Shown here one piece after another: positions 33,970 to 43,814 of a stretch of DNA of 64,000 nt (the stretch's first letter is position 1; every line of letters starts with the position of its first letter). Source of the stretch: Stutzerimonas xanthomarina (GTDB lineage: Bacteria > Pseudomonadota > Gammaproteobacteria > Pseudomonadales > Pseudomonadaceae); assembly GCF_003935375.1 (NCBI RefSeq), contig NZ_RHQM01000014.1, forward strand, positions 1 through 64,000, given 5' to 3'. A model generated the notes under the pieces. It was not told the DNA's origin. It did not search any database and saw nothing but the letters and a program-made list of their open reading frames with translations. Position numbers and translations under genes: made by a program.

Positions 33970-35556
33970 ATGACCGATAGCACTAGCTCTCTCTGGGCGC
34001 CTTTGCGCTTCCCCACTTTTCGCTGGTTGTGGCTGGGTGCCCTGGCGATGAACCTGGCGATCTGGATGCAGAACGTCGGGGCGGCCTGGCTGATGGTGTC
34101 GCTGACCACTTCGCCGATGCTGGTGGCGCTGGTGCAGACCGCCATCAGCCTGCCGGCCTTTTTCTTCGGTCTGCCGGGAGGGGTGTTCGCCGATATCTTC
34201 AACCGGCGCAGCTACCTGCTGGTGACCCAGGTCGGCATGCTGCTGGCGGCGCTGGCTCTGGTGCTGGCCTGTGTCAGTGGGCTGGTCGGCCCGATGCTGT
34301 TGCTCGGGCTGACCTTTGCTTTCGGCATCGGCTTCGCCCTGCAGGGCCCGGCCTGGTACACCACCCAGGCCGAATCGGTTCCGCGCGGCTTCCTGGCTTC
34401 GGCGCTGGCGCTGTCCTCGGTGTCCTACAGTTCGGCCAGGGCCATTGGCCCGGCGCTGGCCGGTGGGGTGGTGGCTGTGTCGGGTATCGTCAGCGTATTC
34501 GTCATCTGCGCCATACTGCTGCTTGGCTCGCTGCTGGTGGTGCTGCATATGCGTCGTACGGAGCATGCGCATGCCTTGCCCGCCGAAAGCCTGTGGTCCG
34601 GCCTTCGTGGTGCGTTGCGCTATGCCCGTCACTCCGCAGTGATACGGGCGCAGTGCTTGCGCACACTGGCGTTCGTCACGGCGGGTAGCGGTTTGTGGGC
34701 GTTGCTGGCGGTGGTGGCCAGTGAGTCGGGGGGCGCAGGCGGGTATGGTCTACTGCTTGGCAGCGTAGGCGCCGGAACCATGTTCGGTGCCCTGGTGCTG
34801 CCGGTGCTGCGATCGCGACTGGAGATCAACCGGATGCTGGCGGTGGCCTGCCTCGCCTATGCCTTGGGTGTACTGGTGGTGGCGCAACTGGAGAACATCT
34901 GGATCCAGTGCGGTGCGCTGTTTGTCGCCGGGATCGGCTGGATGTGCGTGGGCACTACCAACCTGGTGGCGATCCAGTCCGCAGTGCCACCCTGGATACG
35001 CGCCCGCTCCGTGGCCATCTACATGCTGGTGTTCCAGGGTTCGCTGGCCATGGGGGGGGCTGCTTGGGGTCTGGTGGCTACACAGATGGGAACCCGTGAG
35101 GCACTGCTGGTTTCCTCGATAGCCGTCGCCATTTCGTTGCTGGTCATGTGGCGCCATCCCACCCGGTTGGGCGAGGAGGCCGAGGTCACGCCCTCGACCA
35201 GCGAGGTGCCGGTGTTCTCTTTCGCGGAGCTGCAACCCCAGGACGGTCCCGTAGCCATCCAGATTGCCTACCAAGTCCACGAAGAGGATCGCCAGGAGTT
35301 CCTGCGTCGTATCCATGCAGTGGGGGTCAAGCGGCGCCGGGATGGTGCCGGTTTCTGGCGTCTGTACCGCGAATTGGAACAACCTGACTGGTATGTGGAG
35401 CGCTTTATAGTCGACTCCTGGTCGGATTACCTGCGCCAGCAGACCCGCGCCACCCTGGCGGATCGTGAGGCCGAGGCGCAGGTGTTGGCCCTGCACAGGG
35501 GGGAGGAGCCGCCGCGGGTGTCTCATTACGTCAATGAGCCTTTGCCGCGTTCATAG
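33970..35556 (+). CDS. MFS transporter with C-terminal ABM-like domain
   Basis: A 528-residue protein. Residues 1-405 form an MFS transporter of the EntS-like MFS_3 (DUF894) group with about 12 hydrophobic segments (AAWLMVSLTTSPMLVALVQT, GLPGGVFADIFNRR). Residues 420-528 form a soluble domain (VAIQIAYQVHEEDRQEFLRRI, GFWRLYRELEQPDWYVERFIVDSWSDYLRQ) that resembles an antibiotic-biosynthesis-monooxygenase-like ferredoxin fold. Such fusions are known but their function is not. Export of a pathway intermediate or substrate efflux is plausible. Confidence 0.85.
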   Translation: MTDSTSSLWAPLRFPTFRWLWLGALAMNLAIWMQNVGAAWLMVSLTTSPMLVALVQTAISLPAFFFGLPGGVFADIFNRRSYLLVTQVGMLLAALALVLACVSGLVGPMLLLGLTFAFGIGFALQGPAWYTTQAESVPRGFLASALALSSVSYSSARAIGPALAGGVVAVSGIVSVFVICAILLLGSLLVVLHMRRTEHAHALPAESLWSGLRGALRYARHSAVIRAQCLRTLAFVTAGSGLWALLAVVASESGGAGGYGLLLGSVGAGTMFGALVLPVLRSRLEINRMLAVACLAYALGVLVVAQLENIWIQCGALFVAGIGWMCVGTTNLVAIQSAVPPWIRARSVAIYMLVFQGSLAMGGAAWGLVATQMGTREALLVSSIAVAISLLVMWRHPTRLGEEAEVTPSTSEVPVFSFAELQPQDGPVAIQIAYQVHEEDRQEFLRRIHAVGVKRRRDGAGFWRLYRELEQPDWYVERFIVDSWSDYLRQQTRATLADREAEAQVLALHRGEEPPRVSHYVNEPLPRS

Positions 35557-35588
35557 CCCGCTGGGAGGCACGCGCAGCGTTTGCACTT

Positions 35589-36395
35589 TCAGAGATTCAG
35601 GTAGTGTTCCATACCGGACGGCGCCTGCTTGCGGGCCGGGTCGTAGAACGGCGAGAACACCTTGAGCAGACGCGGCAGGCTGGCCTTGGTTATGCGTCGC
35701 TTGACCTGCCGCTGGCGTTCGAGCGAGGCGTCGCGTTCCGTCGCCGTCAGGCCGTGACGATCCTGTTCGAGCAGGTAGGCATTGACCCGCTTGACGTGGC
35801 TGCCGATATGGCCGACCGCGTAGACGAAGCCATACAGGCGGTACAGGTAGCCGCGCAGGCCGTGGCCGTAGAGTGCCTTGTACACGTCATAGCAGACGCT
35901 GCGGTGCTCGAACTCCTCGGCGAGGTGCCATTTCCATAGCGTCACGGCGCTTTCGTCGGCGCCCTCCAGGTAGTCGTCCAGTTCGGTGAAGAACACTTCG
36001 GCGCTGGACGAGCCCATGGCCTCGAAGCCTTCGGAGTAGGCCAGCAGGAAACGCAGCGGTTTGTCTGCCAGCCAGCGCCGGTAGTCGGCCTCGTAGGGTG
36101 CCTCCAGATCGCGCATGCCGGCGTAGCCGCTGTCGTACAGGCGCTGGTTGAAGGCGACATGGCGCTTGCAGTGCTGCACCTCCTGCTTGATGAATATATC
36201 CACGTCCTCCAGCAGGCGCTGCTGTCCGGGGCGTTTGGCCAGTTCGTCGCGGGCGCGCATCATGACCTTGACCAGGAAGGGTTCGACGTGGGCCGGCACC
36301 GTGGAGGCGGCGTTGTAGTACTGGGCGAACTCACGATTCGGCGCCCAGTTCGGGCGCACGTCGGAGAAGTCGATGGTGGGGCTGCGAACGCGCAT
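35589..36395 (-). CDS. PF10118-like metal-dependent protein, possible diiron enzyme
   Basis: A 268-residue mostly helical protein like the family labelled 'predicted metal-dependent hydrolase' (PF10118). It has two carboxylate-His pairs, QEVQHCKRH and AEEFEHRSVCYDV, and an intermediate Glu in AYSEGFEAMG, spaced like a ferritin/diiron four-helix site. The published label is only a prediction; a diiron oxidase or oxygenase is an alternative and would fit the orphan rubredoxin pair. The ATG at 36395 has GAGG upstream. It ends the operon with the two amidohydrolases. Confidence 0.75.
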   Translation of the reverse strand: MRVRSPTIDFSDVRPNWAPNREFAQYYNAASTVPAHVEPFLVKVMMRARDELAKRPGQQRLLEDVDIFIKQEVQHCKRHVAFNQRLYDSGYAGMRDLEAPYEADYRRWLADKPLRFLLAYSEGFEAMGSSSAEVFFTELDDYLEGADESAVTLWKWHLAEEFEHRSVCYDVYKALYGHGLRGYLYRLYGFVYAVGHIGSHVKRVNAYLLEQDRHGLTATERDASLERQRQVKRRITKASLPRLLKVFSPFYDPARKQAPSGMEHYLNL

Positions 36396-36462
36396 CGTGT
36401 GGTTCCTCTTGCTGGGGTTGCGCGAAAGGCCGGGCGCCACGCCAGGGCGGGCGCCCGACGGG

Positions 36463-37749
36463 TCAGGCGAACATCTTCACCACTTCACCCGAGGTCACCG
36501 GCTGGCCGCTGTGGTTGGACGGGTTGTGCCCGCCCATGCCGGCCACCGGCGTGACGTTGACGTGCGTGGCCTTGGCCCGCAGGGCGCCCACGGTGCAGTT
36601 GTCGCGGCCGAGGCTGGCGAAGGGGTCGAAGCGGAATTCGCGCATCGCGTTGAGGTGGGTGGCCTTGTCGATCAGTTCCTTGGGCAGGTGCTTGATCGCG
36701 CTCCACACGGTTTCCGGCGATTTCGGCCAGACACAGTCCGAGTGCGGGTAGTCGCACTCCCAGGCGACCATGTCCATGTTCAGGAAGTCGGTGCTGTGCA
36801 GGCCGAACTGGTCATCGATGAAGCAGGTCAGCACATTGCGCTTGAACAGCTCGCTGGGCAGCAGTTCGCCGAAGTCGGCGTTGGTCCAGGCATGGTGGTG
36901 CTTGTAGACGAAGTCTGCGCGTTCCAGCAGGTAGGGAATCCAGCCGATCCCGCCCTCGGCCAGGGACAGACGCAGGTCGGGGAATTTCTTGAACACCGGT
37001 GAGAACAGCCAGTCGGCGGCGGCATTGGAGATGGCCATGGGCATGGTCACGATCCAGGCGTCGATCGGCGAGTCCATCGACGAGTGTGGCGCCTGGTTGC
37101 CGGAGCCGATGTGGCTGCTGATGACGATGCGTTCCTCGACCGCCGCCTGCCACAGCGGATCCCAGTAGCCCAGGTGGATGCTTGGCAGGCCTACGGCCGC
37201 CGGATTGTCCGGGAAGGTCACCGTGCGGCAGCCCTTGGCTGCGACGCGCTTGAGCTCGGTGACGCAGGCCTGCACGTCCCACAGCGGCAGGATGGACAGA
37301 GGGATGAAGCGTCCGGGCGCCGCGCCGCACCAGTCCTCGATGTGCCAGTCGTTGTAGGCCTGGATGATCGCCAGTGCCGCGCGCTTGTCGCTGGAGGCGA
37401 TCAGACGGTTGCCGGCGAAGTGTGGGAAGGTCGGGAAGCAGATCGCAGCCAGCACGCCATCGGCATTCATATCCTCGACGCGCTTGGCCACGTCGAAAGT
37501 GCCGTGGCGGATCTGGCTGTAAGCGGTCGGCTCCATGCCATACTCCTCCGGCGGCCGCCCTACAACGGCGTTGAGGCCGAAGTTGGGGATCACCTGACCG
37601 TCGTAGACCCAGGTGTCGGCGCCCTTGTCGTTGGTCACTAGGCGCGGCGCGATGTCCTTGTATCTGGCCGGCAGGTGCTTGTCGAACAGGTTCGGCGGCT
37701 CGATGACGTGGTCATCGACGCTGATCAGGATGAGATCGTTCATGTCCAT
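36463..37749 (-). CDS. Amidohydrolase-2 family metalloenzyme (paralogue group A)
   Basis: A 428-residue paralogue of the 14780-16117 protein. It shows SVDDHVIEPPNLFDKHL, SSHIGSGNQAPHSSMDSPIDAW, GGIGWIPYLLERADFVYKHHHAW and ECDYPHSDCVWPKSPE, so the metal ligands of the TIM barrel are kept. The start MDMNDLILIS is first in frame; the next Met (residue 3) is equally possible. It lies between a group B amidohydrolase (30 bp upstream) and the PF10118-like gene. Having both paralogue types side by side suggests two successive steps, or a heteromer. Confidence 0.83.
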   Translation of the reverse strand: MDMNDLILISVDDHVIEPPNLFDKHLPARYKDIAPRLVTNDKGADTWVYDGQVIPNFGLNAVVGRPPEEYGMEPTAYSQIRHGTFDVAKRVEDMNADGVLAAICFPTFPHFAGNRLIASSDKRAALAIIQAYNDWHIEDWCGAAPGRFIPLSILPLWDVQACVTELKRVAAKGCRTVTFPDNPAAVGLPSIHLGYWDPLWQAAVEERIVISSHIGSGNQAPHSSMDSPIDAWIVTMPMAISNAAADWLFSPVFKKFPDLRLSLAEGGIGWIPYLLERADFVYKHHHAWTNADFGELLPSELFKRNVLTCFIDDQFGLHSTDFLNMDMVAWECDYPHSDCVWPKSPETVWSAIKHLPKELIDKATHLNAMREFRFDPFASLGRDNCTVGALRAKATHVNVTPVAGMGGHNPSNHSGQPVTSGEVVKMFA

Positions 37750-37779
37750 GTTCGTACCCTCTTGTTGTTGTCGATGGGG

Positions 37780-38967
37780 TCAGTTGCGAGCGCCTTCGAG
37801 CAGGCCCTTGAGATTGCTGTGCATGATCTTCTTGGTGTCGGCGTCTGACAGGTTCGCGATGTCCTTGAAGAAATCCAGCGGATGGCTGAGGCCCTCCGGG
37901 TGCGGCCAGTCGCTGCCGAACAGCACGCGATCGGCACCCACCAGCTCGATCACCTTGTCCACCGGGTCCTCGTAGAACGGCGCGATGTAGACGTGTTCGC
38001 GGAAGCTTTCCAGTGGATCGCGCTTGAACGATTTGGGCATCTTTGAATAGACCTGTTCGAAGCGCTTGAGCAGCGGCTCCAGCCAGGCCGAGCCATTTTC
38101 CAGCACCGCTACGCGCACGCTGGGGAAGCGGTCGAACACACCATGGCAGACCAGGGCCGACAGCGAGTCGGCGATGGGACGGCCCATCCAGTCGAGCATC
38201 TCGTTGAACGGATCCTTTTCGAAGGGGCGGAATTCGCCTTGGCCACCGGCCGTCCACCAGCGGTAGATACGGTTGTATCCGGAGTCGGAGACGTGGTGGA
38301 TGACGAAGATCTTCGACTCGTTGACGCGCGCCCAGAATGGGTCGAACTCCTTGAAACCATGCGAGCGGCTGCCACGGATGCCGGCCACCGGAGCGGGGCG
38401 GATCAGTACGCAGCGAGCACCGGCGGCAAGCAGGAAGTCCAGCTCCTTGCAGGCGGTTTCGCAGTCCGACAGGTTGATGGCACCGGCCGGAAACTGGCGG
38501 CCGTTGCCGAAACCGTATTCATCGGCGACCCACTGGTTGAGCGAGTGGAACAGCGCCTGGATGGTTTCCGGCTTGTGCTCCAGGCGCTCCTCGATGATCG
38601 AGGCCAGGGTTGGCAGCACGATGGCCGCGTGGATGCCTTCCTTGTCCATGACCTTCAGGTGTTCGGCGCCATTATGGAAAGACGGATGGGACGGGATAGG
38701 GTCGCCGCCGTACTCGCGCAGGGATAGTCCCTCTGGGTTGTCGCCGCGATACCAGCCTTCGTGGGAGCCGACAGCGGCGACATAGTTGAAAGTCGGATTG
38801 GGGATGTAGTCGGAAATGACACCGCCGACGGCCAGCTTGGTACGACCGTTGATCTGCACGTACTGGAAGTCCTTGTGGAACTCCTTGGGCAGGTGGCGCA
38901 GGAAGGCCTCGGGTGGTTCGTAGTAATGCTGGTCGCAGTCGTAGATGGGGTAGTTGATAGTGCTCAT
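37780..38967 (-). CDS. Amidohydrolase-2 family metalloenzyme (paralogue group B)
   Basis: A 395-residue amidohydrolase with YDCDQHYYEPPEAFLRHLP at the N-terminus, HHVSDSGYNR mid-chain, and LFGSDWPHPEGLSHPLDFF near the end (metal-binding Asp). It is very similar throughout to the 46082-47284 protein (both share QYVQINGRTKLAVGG and DWMGRxIxDxL). ATG 38967 has GAGGA 8 nt upstream; the earlier frame has no homology. It is first in an operon with the group A amidohydrolase and PF10118-like protein. An operator copy lies 88 bp upstream. Confidence 0.83.
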   Translation of the reverse strand: MSTINYPIYDCDQHYYEPPEAFLRHLPKEFHKDFQYVQINGRTKLAVGGVISDYIPNPTFNYVAAVGSHEGWYRGDNPEGLSLREYGGDPIPSHPSFHNGAEHLKVMDKEGIHAAIVLPTLASIIEERLEHKPETIQALFHSLNQWVADEYGFGNGRQFPAGAINLSDCETACKELDFLLAAGARCVLIRPAPVAGIRGSRSHGFKEFDPFWARVNESKIFVIHHVSDSGYNRIYRWWTAGGQGEFRPFEKDPFNEMLDWMGRPIADSLSALVCHGVFDRFPSVRVAVLENGSAWLEPLLKRFEQVYSKMPKSFKRDPLESFREHVYIAPFYEDPVDKVIELVGADRVLFGSDWPHPEGLSHPLDFFKDIANLSDADTKKIMHSNLKGLLEGARN

Positions 38968-39054
38968 ACGCTGATCCTCGGTTGTTGTTATGGCTGGGTG
39001 GAAGGCCCGCAGCAATTACATGCCGACGTTCTCGTGCGACTCTTGATCTGTGTC

Positions 39055-39079
39055 AATAGGTGAATGAATGTCAGTTATT
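39055..39079. promoter_or_regulatory. Putative regulon operator, amidohydrolase operon copy
   Basis: AATAGGTG-AATGAATGT-CAGTTATT. The right half is perfect and the left half matches at six of eight positions. It is 88 bp before the 38967 start. Confidence 0.6.
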
Positions 39080-39097
39080 TTCTTGCGAAGTGGAAAC

Positions 39098-39125
39098 GAA
39101 AAACCGGCCGCTGGGGCCGGTTTCT
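39098..39125. terminator. Terminator for the thiolase gene
   Basis: AAACCGGCC pairs with GGCCGGTTT around a short loop. An A-run on the left becomes a U-tract on the minus strand, just beyond the thiolase stop at 39145. Confidence 0.7.
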
Positions 39126-39144
39126 TGGTTCCAGAGCGTTGTCT

Positions 39145-40329
39145 TCAAAGGCGTTCGAGCACAACGGCGATACCCTGGCCGCCGCCGATACACATGGTCA
39201 CCAAGGCATAGCGGCCGCCTGTCCGCTGCAGTTCATAGATCGCCTTGATGGCGATGATGGCACCGGTGGCGCCTATCGGGTGGCCAAGGGAAATGCCCGA
39301 GCCATTGGGGTTGACCCTGGCCGGGTCCAGGCCCAGTTCACGGCTGACGGCGCAGGCCTGGGCGGCGAAGGCCTCGTTGGCTTCGATTACATCGAGATCG
39401 CTCACTTCGAGCCCGGCACGCGCCAGAGCCAGGCGCGAGGCTGGCACGGGGCCGATGCCCATGTGCAGCGGGTCGACGCCGGCGTGGCCATAGGACAGCA
39501 GCCGGGCCATGGGTTTGAGGCCGCGTTGCTCGGCGGTTTTGCGCTCCATCAGAACCAGGGCAGCCGCGCCGTCGTTCAGGCCCGACGCGTTGCCGGCGGT
39601 GACGCTACCGGCTTCGCGGTCGAACACAGGCTTGAGCCGGGAGAAGTCTTCCGGCGCGGCGTCGCGGCGTACATGCTCGTCGGTGTCGAACCGCACCTGT
39701 ACCCGGCCTTTGAGGGTGATCGGCAGGATCTGCTCGCGGAAGTGCCCCTGCTCGATGGCACGTGCCGCACGGCGATGGGACTCAAGCGCCAGGGCGTCCT
39801 GTTCCTCGCGGGAGATGCCATGGCTCTTGGCGACGTTCTCGGCAGTGATGCCCATATGTACGCCATGGAAGGGGTCGGTGAGGGCGCCTGTGAGCATGTC
39901 GGCGAGTTTCGCATCCCCCATGCGCGAGCCGAAGCGGTTGCTGCTGCTGGAGTAAGGCGCACGGCTCATGCTCTCGGCACCACCGGCCACCGCGACCTTG
40001 CTGTCGCCCAGCAGGATGCCCTGTGCGGCGCTGATGAGCGCCTGCAGGCCTGAGCCACACAGGCGGTTCAGCGTCAGAGCCGGTGCCTGCTGGGCGATGC
40101 CGGCCTGTATCGCCACTACCCGGCTGAGGTACATGTCGCGAGCCTCGCTGTGGATCACATTGCCGAATATCACGTGATCCACTTCGGTGCCCGATACACC
40201 GGCCCGGAGCATGGCCTCCTTCGTCACCAGGGTGCCCAGCTCCGTGGGTGGCAGATCTTTCAGGCTGCCGCCGAAGTCGCCGATGGCCGTGCGAACCCCA
40301 CTGACGATCACCACTTCATGCTCGCTCAT
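39145..40329 (-). CDS. Acetyl-CoA C-acyltransferase (thiolase II)
   Basis: A 394-residue classical thiolase. The nucleophile Cys is in LNRLCGSGLQALISAAQ, then NEAFAAQACAV, GHPIGATGAI (His) and CIGGGQGIAVVLE (second Cys). All catalytic residues are present. It cleaves 3-ketoacyl-CoA to acetyl-CoA and a shortened acyl-CoA, or the reverse. It is monocistronic and divergent from the chemoreceptor gene; a weak operator copy lies between them. Confidence 0.92.
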   Translation of the reverse strand: MSEHEVVIVSGVRTAIGDFGGSLKDLPPTELGTLVTKEAMLRAGVSGTEVDHVIFGNVIHSEARDMYLSRVVAIQAGIAQQAPALTLNRLCGSGLQALISAAQGILLGDSKVAVAGGAESMSRAPYSSSSNRFGSRMGDAKLADMLTGALTDPFHGVHMGITAENVAKSHGISREEQDALALESHRRAARAIEQGHFREQILPITLKGRVQVRFDTDEHVRRDAAPEDFSRLKPVFDREAGSVTAGNASGLNDGAAALVLMERKTAEQRGLKPMARLLSYGHAGVDPLHMGIGPVPASRLALARAGLEVSDLDVIEANEAFAAQACAVSRELGLDPARVNPNGSGISLGHPIGATGAIIAIKAIYELQRTGGRYALVTMCIGGGQGIAVVLERL

Positions 40330-40358
40330 CTTCGTTCCTCATATTTGGCGTTGCACTA

Positions 40359-40383
40359 TAAAGATAACTATTCGTCAGTTATT
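40359..40383. promoter_or_regulatory. Putative regulon operator, thiolase / chemoreceptor copy
   Basis: TAAAGATA-ACTATTCGT-CAGTTATT. The right half is perfect but the left half is poor. It sits 30 bp before the thiolase start and 96 bp before the chemoreceptor start. Confidence 0.5.
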
Positions 40384-40478
40384 ATCCTATGCTCGTCGCC
40401 GCCATTACCAGCGTTGCGGTGTGCCGCCGCACCACTTGAACACGACCCTGCCTGAACAAGAACAATGAGGGTATCGCC

Positions 40479-42500
40479 ATGAAGTTTCTGCTGAGTCCCG
40501 GGATATCGCTGATGAATCGCCTGAGTTTCGCGATGAAGTTCAGCCTGATCTGTATCCTGTTCTTCATTCCGCTGCTGGGCACCAGCTACTACCTGGTGCG
40601 GGATGTTCATCAGCAATGGCGCGCTGCGCAAAACCTGCTCAATGGTCTGCCCCTATTGCAACGCGCCTTGACGCTGCACGATCGGCTCGGGCTTTTACAG
40701 GATCTGACGCTGATTCAAGAGCGGCTCAGCCCGTCCGACAGAACCAGCGATAGTGCCGCTACCATCAGCCGTGCCGAGCAGGAAGCGCTGGCGCTGGTCA
40801 GGCAGATGGCCGGGGACGATGCGTTGCTGGTCGCCGGTTTCGAGGAAAAGCGCGGCGAGATGCAGCAAGGTATCGAACAGCTCATTGCCCTTTCGGGGGC
40901 TGCGCCGAAGCGAGAATTGGCCGGACAGTTGGTTCTGCGTGGTGAACTGCTTCAGCAACATATCCTGGCCCACCTGGGCCTGAGTCGGGACGCACATCCG
41001 CTGGTACGGCAGGTCGGCGAATTGCTGGGTGTCACTGCCCCGGAGATCGTGCGCATGTTCCAGGGGGCTAGGCGGGAGGGGGCCGCTGCCCTGGGGCAGA
41101 AGTTCCTGGGAGGCAATAGCAGCATCCTGCTGGATCGTCTGGTGGAGGAGATCGAACAGGCTGGCGGCAGCTATGGACTCCAGCTCGACGGGGTGATGGC
41201 CGCTGCCCACGGCGATGTCGAGCTGACACGACTGGCCAAGCTCAGTCTGGAGAGCCTGGATGAGGCGCGCAGGCAGGTGGATGAGGAGGTGCTGAGCGCG
41301 GTGGACCTGACGGCCCCCTGGATGCCATTTTTCGAACGCATGAGTGGGCTCATCGAGCGACATCAACGGTTGAGCGAACAGGCACTCGCTGTGCTCGGGC
41401 AGGAATTGCAGGCGCGGGCAGCCGAGGCGAGCCGGCAGATGGTGCTGCTGATCACGGCCCTGGTCGGCGTGTTTCTGCTGATTCTCTACCTCTATGCCTC
41501 GTTCTACATGTCCACCCGGCGCACCCTCGGGCGCCTCGGGGAGGCCATGCAGCGCGTGGCCGCCGGCGACATGACCGCCAACCTCCTGGTGGACAGCCGC
41601 GACGAACTGGCGGACCTGGGGCGGGTATTCAACGGCACCGTCGGACAGATCCAGGAGCTGATCCGGCGGGTCAGCGGGGTGGCTGCCCAGGTCAACGATC
41701 AGACCGGGCAGGTACAGTCGATTTCCGCGCAAAGCTCCCGCGCCGCCACGGAGCAGCGCGCCCAGCTCGAACAGGTCGCCACGGCGATGAACGAGCTGTC
41801 CGCCACGGCCCAGGAAGTGGCGCGTGGTGCGGTCGCCGCCGCCGATTGCGCGCGCAGTGCCAACGACGAGACGGTGCGCGGGCGTGACCGGGTGCGCGAG
41901 CAGGTATCCGGAATCCAGCGGGTCGCCACCGAGATCGATCGTTCCATGCTGGTGATCAACCAGTTGGCCGCTGACAGCAATGCCATCGGCCAGGTGCTGG
42001 ACGTGATCAAGAGCATCGCCGAGCAGACCAACCTGCTGGCCCTCAATGCCGCGATCGAGGCGGCACGGGCGGGGGAGCAGGGGCGTGGCTTCGCGGTGGT
42101 GGCCGATGAGGTGCGGACCCTGGCGCGTCGTACCCAGCAATCGACCACGGAAATCGAGCAGATGATCGCCAACCTGCGCCAGCGGGTGGGGGAAACGGTC
42201 GGGAGCATGGCCGAGAGTCACCGGGTCGCGGGTGCTACCGCCAGCGAGGCGGATCATGTCGAGGTGGCGCTGGACAATATCCTGCGCGCCATCGGCACCA
42301 TCGTCGACCAGAGCCAGCAGATCGCCGCGGCGGCGGAGCAGCAGACCGCCGTATCCCTGGAAATCGACAAGAACCTGGTGGAGATCAACCAGATGGGCGC
42401 GCTGACCGCCGAGGGCGCCGAACGGGCCGAGCAGGCCAGCCAGGCGCTGCATGGGCAGGTGGATAACCTGCAGCAGGTCATCGGGACGTTCCGCATCTGA
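40479..42500 (+). CDS. Methyl-accepting chemotaxis protein
   Basis: A 673-residue inner-membrane chemoreceptor. TM1 is about residues 22-42 ([20 protein letters not shown]), a long helical periplasmic domain follows (about 43-325), then TM2 ([19 protein letters not shown]), a HAMP domain ([28 protein letters not shown]) and the signalling domain with the hairpin tip [20 protein letters not shown]. No C-terminal pentapeptide for CheR/CheB docking is seen. Its ligand is unknown; the locus suggests sensing of the pathway substrate. The MFS gene overlaps its stop (TGATG). Confidence 0.93.
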   Translation: MKFLLSPGISLMNRLSFAMKFSLICILFFIPLLGTSYYLVRDVHQQWRAAQNLLNGLPLLQRALTLHDRLGLLQDLTLIQERLSPSDRTSDSAATISRAEQEALALVRQMAGDDALLVAGFEEKRGEMQQGIEQLIALSGAAPKRELAGQLVLRGELLQQHILAHLGLSRDAHPLVRQVGELLGVTAPEIVRMFQGARREGAAALGQKFLGGNSSILLDRLVEEIEQAGGSYGLQLDGVMAAAHGDVELTRLAKLSLESLDEARRQVDEEVLSAVDLTAPWMPFFERMSGLIERHQRLSEQALAVLGQELQARAAEASRQMVLLITALVGVFLLILYLYASFYMSTRRTLGRLGEAMQRVAAGDMTANLLVDSRDELADLGRVFNGTVGQIQELIRRVSGVAAQVNDQTGQVQSISAQSSRAATEQRAQLEQVATAMNELSATAQEVARGAVAAADCARSANDETVRGRDRVREQVSGIQRVATEIDRSMLVINQLAADSNAIGQVLDVIKSIAEQTNLLALNAAIEAARAGEQGRGFAVVADEVRTLARRTQQSTTEIEQMIANLRQRVGETVGSMAESHRVAGATASEADHVEVALDNILRAIGTIVDQSQQIAAAAEQQTAVSLEIDKNLVEINQMGALTAEGAERAEQASQALHGQVDNLQQVIGTFRI

Positions 42501-43771
42501 TGGCCGGCATGACGCCACCGGGCCATCGACCCGACGCCGAGGACGCAGCGAGGAGCCCGGCGCTGCACGACACGCCTGCTGTCACGGCGCTGTCCCTGCC
42601 GCCTTTGCTGTTTGCCAACATGGCCTGCACGGTGGCCGTGGTCTCCTTCGTATCCCTGGCCGGACCGATTTCGCGCCTGCTCGGCCTGCAGCCTTGGCAG
42701 GCGGGCTTCGCCGTTACCCTGGGCGGCATCCTGTGGATGTTGCTGGCCCGCTTCTGGGGCGCGATGGCTGACCGCCACGGGCGCCGGCATACCTTGCTGC
42801 TGGGGGCGGCGGGCGTGACCCTGGCCTACTGGTGCATGTGCGCGGTGATCGTATTGTCGCTGCGCCTACTGCCTCCGGCGTTGCTGGCGTTTATCGGGCT
42901 GGTGCTCACCCGGGGGGCGGTAGGGGCCTTCTACTCGGCGATTCCCACTTCGGCCCAGGCCCTGATCGCCGATCACTATGCTCCGGCAGAACGTGCTGGC
43001 GCCCTGGCGGCGCTGGGAGCCTCCGGCGCCTTCGGTATGGTGGCCGGTCCGGCCCTGGCTGGTGTGCTGGCGCAGTCCAGCCTGACCCTGCCGCTGTATG
43101 TCACCGCGCTGTTGCCGGCCATCGGTTTCCTGGCCCTGTGGTACGCCATGCCGCGCCATGAGCAGCCGCGCCGTCGTAACGAGACACCGCTGCGCCTGGC
43201 CGACCCGCGCTTGCGTCGGGCCATGTCGGTCAGCCTGGTGGTGGTGACCGCCATCGGTGCCGCGCAGATGACCACGGGTTTCTATGCCCTCGATCACCTG
43301 CACCTGGAGCCGGTGGATGCGGCCCGTGCTGCCAGCCTGGCGTTGACGCTGACCGGTATCGCGATGATCCTGGCGCAACTGCTGGTGCGGCGCCTGGGCT
43401 GGTCGGCGCAGCGGCTCATCCGCATCGGTGGCCTGGTCGCGGCGGCGGGTTTCTTCATCACCGCGATGACGTCCACGGTCACGCTGCTGGCCGTCAGCTT
43501 CTTCATTTCCGCTCTGGGCATGGGCTGGCTGTTCCCGGCCTTCGCGACCCTGGCGACGAACGCCGTGGAGCCCCACGAGCAGGGTGCGGCGGCGGGGTCG
43601 ATCGGGGTCATGCAGGGGTTGGGCATCGTGCTCGGTCCGCTGGCCGGGACGCTGTTGCACAGCGTCGGTGCGACGGTGCCATTCTGGGTGTTGGCGGTAT
43701 TGCTGACGGTTACGGCGCTCTGGCCGTCAGGGGCCGGATCGGCCCTTGACTCCGGCAAGCACTCGCACTGA
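42500..43771 (+). CDS. MFS transporter (DHA1-like)
   Basis: A 423-residue major-facilitator protein with about 12 membrane segments. The signature loop between TM2 and TM3 is ARFWGAMADRHGRRHTLLLG, and TM5 carries GAFGMVAGPALAGVLA as in drug:H+ antiporters of the Bcr/TetA type. It is translationally coupled to the chemoreceptor gene and followed by the GGDEF-EAL gene. Efflux or uptake of the sensed compound is possible. The first 30 residues are hydrophilic. Confidence 0.88.
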   Translation: MAGMTPPGHRPDAEDAARSPALHDTPAVTALSLPPLLFANMACTVAVVSFVSLAGPISRLLGLQPWQAGFAVTLGGILWMLLARFWGAMADRHGRRHTLLLGAAGVTLAYWCMCAVIVLSLRLLPPALLAFIGLVLTRGAVGAFYSAIPTSAQALIADHYAPAERAGALAALGASGAFGMVAGPALAGVLAQSSLTLPLYVTALLPAIGFLALWYAMPRHEQPRRRNETPLRLADPRLRRAMSVSLVVVTAIGAAQMTTGFYALDHLHLEPVDAARAASLALTLTGIAMILAQLLVRRLGWSAQRLIRIGGLVAAAGFFITAMTSTVTLLAVSFFISALGMGWLFPAFATLATNAVEPHEQGAAAGSIGVMQGLGIVLGPLAGTLLHSVGATVPFWVLAVLLTVTALWPSGAGSALDSGKHSH

Positions 43772-43814
43772 ACTAAGTGCAAGGCACTTCTACTTCGTCT
43801 TGGAGGACTCAGTC

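Noticed and set aside
40695-42518. 607-codon minus-strand open frame
   Set aside because: It is antisense to the chemoreceptor, with no domain or ribosome binding site.
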